NCBI GenBank assembly: GCA_017512625.1
Contig: JAFWFB010000147.1
Location: 1-7,790, forward strand
Length of the DNA stretch: 7,790 nt
Source: Erysipelotrichaceae bacterium
Lineage (GTDB): Bacteria > Bacillota_I > Bacilli_A > Erysipelotrichales > Erysipelotrichaceae
Direction of reading: 5' to 3'
Positions 5,265 through 7,790 of this stretch are shown piece by piece. The stretch's first letter is position 1. Every line of letters begins with the position of its first letter. The position numbers and the translations under genes were made by a program. Below the pieces are notes generated by a model. It did not search any database. It saw nothing but the letters and a program-made list of their open reading frames with translations, and was not told the origin of the DNA.

Positions 5265-6344
5265 ATGGATGCTAGAGAACAGAAATTACAGAGTATAGAA
5301 CAGCGCTATAACGAACTAAGCGAGCTTTTGATGAGCGATGAAGTCGTATCTTCCCATCAGCTCACTACCAAATATGCCAAGGAACAGGCCACACTGAAAG
5401 ATGCTTACGATGCTTATCAGGAGTTTAAGAAGCTGACCAGTCTTATCGACGAATCGAAGACGATGATCGAAGAGGAAAGCGATGAAGAGCTCAAAGAGAT
5501 GCTTCAGGCTGACCTCGAAGAATATGAAAGAAAGTTAAGCCATCTTAATGAACACATCGAGAAGCTGCTTTTACCAAGGGATCCGGAAGATGCCTATGAC
5601 TGCATCGTGGAGATCAGAGGAGCAGCCGGCGGTGATGAAGGAAACATCTTTGCGGGCGACCTGTTTAGGATGTACAGCTACTACGCTGAAAGCCTGGGCT
5701 ACAAGGTCCAGGTCATGGAATCATCCGAATCGGAGGCCGGCGGCTATACCCTTATCAGCTTTGTGGTCAAGGGTCAGGATGCCTATCGTCACTTTAAATT
5801 TGAAAGCGGATCACACCGCGTTCAAAGAGTTCCGAAGACCGAGACCCAGGGCAGGGTCCATACCAGTACCGCAACCGTTCTGGTACTGCCTGATGTTGAA
5901 GAAGCCGATATCGAGATCCCGGATGATGAACTGGTGATCGAGACTCACCGTTCCAGCGGTGCCGGTGGTCAGCACATCAACAAGACCGACTCAGCGGTCA
6001 GGATCACCCATATCCCGACCGGCATCAGCGTCAACTGTCAGGACGGACGTTCCCAGATCTCCAACAGGGAAACAGCCTTGAAACTGATTAGAAGCAGAGT
6101 CTATTCCGAACTTAAGAGAAGAAAAGAAGAAGAAAAAGGCGCGATCAGAAAATCCAAGATCGGTACCGGTGACCGTTCGGAGAAGATCCGTACCTATAAC
6201 TACCCGCAAAACCGGGTCACTGATCACCGCATCGGTCTGACCATCAATCAGCTCGATAGGATCACTGAGGGAAAACTCAATGATATCGTCGATGCCCTGA
6301 TCGACAACGAAGCCAAGGAAAGACTGCTTGATGAAAACGTATAA
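5265..6344 (+). CDS. prfA: Peptide chain release factor 1 (RF1)
   Basis: RF1 recognises UAA and UAG in the ribosomal A site and triggers peptide release. Numbering here is from the ATG at 5265 (359 residues, normal length). The N-terminal part is a coiled-coil-rich domain (about 1-105). EIRGAAGGDEGNIFAGDLFRM is the domain junction typical of class-I factors. The codon-reading P-x-T tripeptide is PKT (190-192, in RVPKTETQGRVHTS). This marks RF1 rather than RF2, which has SPF. The catalytic GGQ is at 234-236 in GAGGQHINKTDSAVR, and Q236 is the residue PrmC methylates. The C-terminal RTYNYPQNRVTDHRIG is the family signature. The stop is TAA. The gene is immediately downstream of tdk and overlaps prmC by 14 bases. 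RF1 does not read UGA, so it says nothing about decoding of the dus TGA. Confidence 0.98.
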   Translation: MDAREQKLQSIEQRYNELSELLMSDEVVSSHQLTTKYAKEQATLKDAYDAYQEFKKLTSLIDESKTMIEEESDEELKEMLQADLEEYERKLSHLNEHIEKLLLPRDPEDAYDCIVEIRGAAGGDEGNIFAGDLFRMYSYYAESLGYKVQVMESSESEAGGYTLISFVVKGQDAYRHFKFESGSHRVQRVPKTETQGRVHTSTATVLVLPDVEEADIEIPDDELVIETHRSSGAGGQHINKTDSAVRITHIPTGISVNCQDGRSQISNRETALKLIRSRVYSELKRRKEEEKGAIRKSKIGTGDRSEKIRTYNYPQNRVTDHRIGLTINQLDRITEGKLNDIVDALIDNEAKERLLDENV

Positions 6345-7188
6345 CCAGCTGATCCATTCCTACCAGAAGCAGGCCCAGGAAAAGGATATCTCCATCGATT
6401 CGATAAGATACTTCCTTTATGAACTTTGCAGCGATAAAAAGATCAATCTTTACGCGGAGATGGATCAGGAAGCCGATAAGGAGATTGCTGATCTGTTTGA
6501 AAAGGGCATGGTCAGGATCCTTAACAATGAACCGATCAATTATGTGCTTGGTTACTGCTATTTCTACGGATACCGTTTCCTGGTCGATAAAAGGACGCTG
6601 ATACCCCGCTATGAGACCGAAGAACTGGTCTCCAATATCCTGATCGAGTGCGATGAGTTCTTCAAGGATAAAAAGCAGATCGATGCCTTTGATGTGGGAA
6701 CCGGTTCCGGAGCGATCGCCATCGCTCTTAAGAAAGAAGATCAGCGCATGCATCTTACCGCTTCCGATATCAGTGAGCAGGCTTTGGAAGTAGCTAAGGC
6801 CAATGCCTTGAGCAATGATGCCAAGATCGAATTCCTTTTAGGGAACATGCTTGATCCTTATATTGAAAAAGGTCTAGAATGCGACCTTCTGATATCCAAC
6901 CCTCCATATATACCTGATGACGAGCAAATAGCTGCCTCCGTCAGGGATTTTGAACCTGATGTGGCCCTTTTCGGTGGTGCTGACGGTCTTAAGTATTACC
7001 GGGAGATCTTTGAGAAAACTCATCTGGTTTTAAACAAACCGGGCATGATGGCCTTTGAGATAGCTTATGACAAAAAGGAGCAGTTGATGAGCTTGCTTGA
7101 TGAGTATTTTGACGATTATGATGCCAAGTGTCTCAAAGATATCAACAATCATGATCGGATGTTGATAGTAAAGTTTCATTTAGTATAA
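6331..7188 (+). CDS. prmC: Release factor glutamine N5-methyltransferase (PrmC/HemK)
   Basis: Methylates the glutamine of the GGQ motif in RF1 and RF2 using S-adenosylmethionine, which raises release efficiency; its substrate gene is directly upstream. The product has 285 residues, typical. The N-terminal helical substrate-binding domain (about 1-85) is followed by the signature TLIPRYETEELV (89-100; the usual proline after R is tyrosine here). SAM motif I is FDVGTGSGAIAIAL (120-133), and the acidic ribose-binding residue is in LTASDIS. The catalytic SNPPYIP (189-195) contains N190-P-P-Y193. EPDVALFGGADGLKYYR matches the family's late block. The ATG at 6331 is 10 bases after AAGGAA (6315-6320). 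A TTG at 6328 is seven bases away and cannot be fully excluded. The stop TAA (7186-7188) is embedded in the -10 box of the next gene. Confidence 0.97.
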   Translation: MKTYNQLIHSYQKQAQEKDISIDSIRYFLYELCSDKKINLYAEMDQEADKEIADLFEKGMVRILNNEPINYVLGYCYFYGYRFLVDKRTLIPRYETEELVSNILIECDEFFKDKKQIDAFDVGTGSGAIAIALKKEDQRMHLTASDISEQALEVAKANALSNDAKIEFLLGNMLDPYIEKGLECDLLISNPPYIPDDEQIAASVRDFEPDVALFGGADGLKYYREIFEKTHLVLNKPGMMAFEIAYDKKEQLMSLLDEYFDDYDAKCLKDINNHDRMLIVKFHLV

Positions 7189-7189
7189 T
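7162..7189 (+). promoter_or_regulatory. Near-consensus sigma-A promoter at the end of prmC, for degV
   Basis: TTGATA (7162-7167, 5 of 6) is separated by 16 bases from TATAAT (7184-7189, 6 of 6). With the usual -10 geometry, +1 falls on 7196, which is the A of the degV ATG. The -35 and spacer lie inside the last codons of prmC, and the -10 contains its stop codon. Confidence 0.65.
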
Positions 7190-7195
7190 AGAGAT

Positions 7196-7790
7196 ATGTC
7201 TGAATATGTAGTTTCCTGTACATCATCCATTGATATGAATGATGAATTTATAAATAATCATGGGTTGTATTACATCTCTTATCATTTTCATATTGGCAAA
7301 AACGAATATGACGATGATTTCGGAAAGTCCTATCCCCATGACAAATTCTACCGCGATGTAGTAAAGGCCAAGGAATATGGTACTGCTGCGATCAGTTCCA
7401 ACGAATATTACCGTTATTTCAAAGGCCTTATCGAAAAGACCGATAAGGATGTCCTGCATATCGAGATGACCTCCGGAATCAGCGGATCCTGCTCCAATGC
7501 GATGATGGCTGCCCGCGATATCAATGAGCAGGGCAAGCATCGGGTAGTGGTAATGGATAGTCATAACGCCAGCGGCGGTTATGCCCTGATGACCAGAAGA
7601 GCGGCCCTTAACCGTGATCTTGGCTATAGCATCGAGGATAATGTTGCGGACCTTGAAGAGTATTTCAAGACCATGGATAACTATTTCTATGTCAATGGTT
7701 TGGAGATGTTGGTAAAGGGTGGAAGACTTCCTTCTTTCCTAGGCAACCTCAAGATCTATCCGGTCTTAAAGGTTGATCACATCCTTAAAG
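7196..7790 (+). CDS. DegV-family fatty-acid-binding protein, 3' end missing
   Basis: DegV proteins bind a fatty acid. Some (FakB) present exogenous fatty acids to the kinase FakA, giving acyl-phosphate for phospholipid synthesis; many paralogues per genome have no defined role. The visible 198 residues (of ~280) start MSEYVVSCTSSIDMN, the usual first strand with a Ser/Thr-rich turn. T63 in YGTAAISSNEYY lies where the family has T-S-x-x-S/N; the next position, usually Ser, is Ala here. TSGISGSCSNAMMAA (92-106) is the SS-x-x-SGTY-like ligand loop. VVVMDSHNASGGYALM (117-132) and NGLEMLVKGGRLPSFLGN (167-184) are further family blocks. An in-frame TAG at 7181-7183 leaves ATG 7196 as the only start that keeps the first strand. 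No usable Shine-Dalgarno precedes it (TATAATAGAGAT, GAG only two bases away). It starts seven bases after prmC. Confidence 0.9.
   Translation, partial: MSEYVVSCTSSIDMNDEFINNHGLYYISYHFHIGKNEYDDDFGKSYPHDKFYRDVVKAKEYGTAAISSNEYYRYFKGLIEKTDKDVLHIEMTSGISGSCSNAMMAARDINEQGKHRVVVMDSHNASGGYALMTRRAALNRDLGYSIEDNVADLEEYFKTMDNYFYVNGLEMLVKGGRLPSFLGNLKIYPVLKVDHILK

Noticed and set aside
1..7790. Defence system, prophage, insertion sequence, CRISPR array or integron
   Set aside because: All coding capacity is taken by recognisable housekeeping or transporter genes on one strand; I saw no direct repeats, integrase, transposase, nuclease or toxin-antitoxin pair.

Overview
The window reads as a chromosomal housekeeping segment from a Bacillota (low-GC Gram-positive) genome of moderate GC. 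The genes are close relatives of Bacilli/Erysipelotrichia-type proteins: a Gram-positive MurA, a four-cysteine L31, Hsp33, and a tdk-prfA-prmC run. An Erysipelotrichia-like source is my best guess, but nothing in the window fixes the genus. All genes lie on the + strand. Codon style looks uniform, with frequent ATC and GAT codons, and I see no insertion sequence, phage gene, CRISPR array, tRNA or rRNA.

Layout: (1) the 3' part of murA, entering from the left edge; (2) a UMF1/Atg22-type MFS permease 15 bases later; (3) a 75-base gap with a GAAA-loop hairpin; (4) hslO (Hsp33), overlapping by 35 bases a tRNA-dihydrouridine synthase gene (dus) that carries an in-frame TGA at codon 213; (5) a 90-base gap with a probable promoter and leader hairpin; (6) rpmE (L31), whose stop codon lies inside a strong intrinsic terminator; (7) a packed tdk-prfA-prmC run; (8) a DegV-family gene, cut by the right edge, preceded by a near-consensus sigma-A promoter placed so that transcription should start at or next to its ATG.

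Functional logic: translation is the main theme. RF1 (prfA) terminates at UAA/UAG. PrmC methylates the GGQ glutamine of release factors. L31 is a ribosomal protein and Dus modifies tRNA. Thymidine kinase is a conserved passenger in this neighbourhood. In B. subtilis the corresponding order is murAB(murZ)-rho-rpmE-tdk-prfA-prmC. Here rho is absent from its usual place and MFS-hslO-dus occupy it. hslO and dus are themselves near neighbours elsewhere in Bacilli (the ftsH-hslO...dusB-lysS region), which suggests rearrangement of two ancestral blocks.

I do not see a new multi-gene system. The observations most worth checking are the TGA-interrupted dus gene, the apparently leaderless degV promoter, the rpmE leader and terminator arrangement, and the missing rho.
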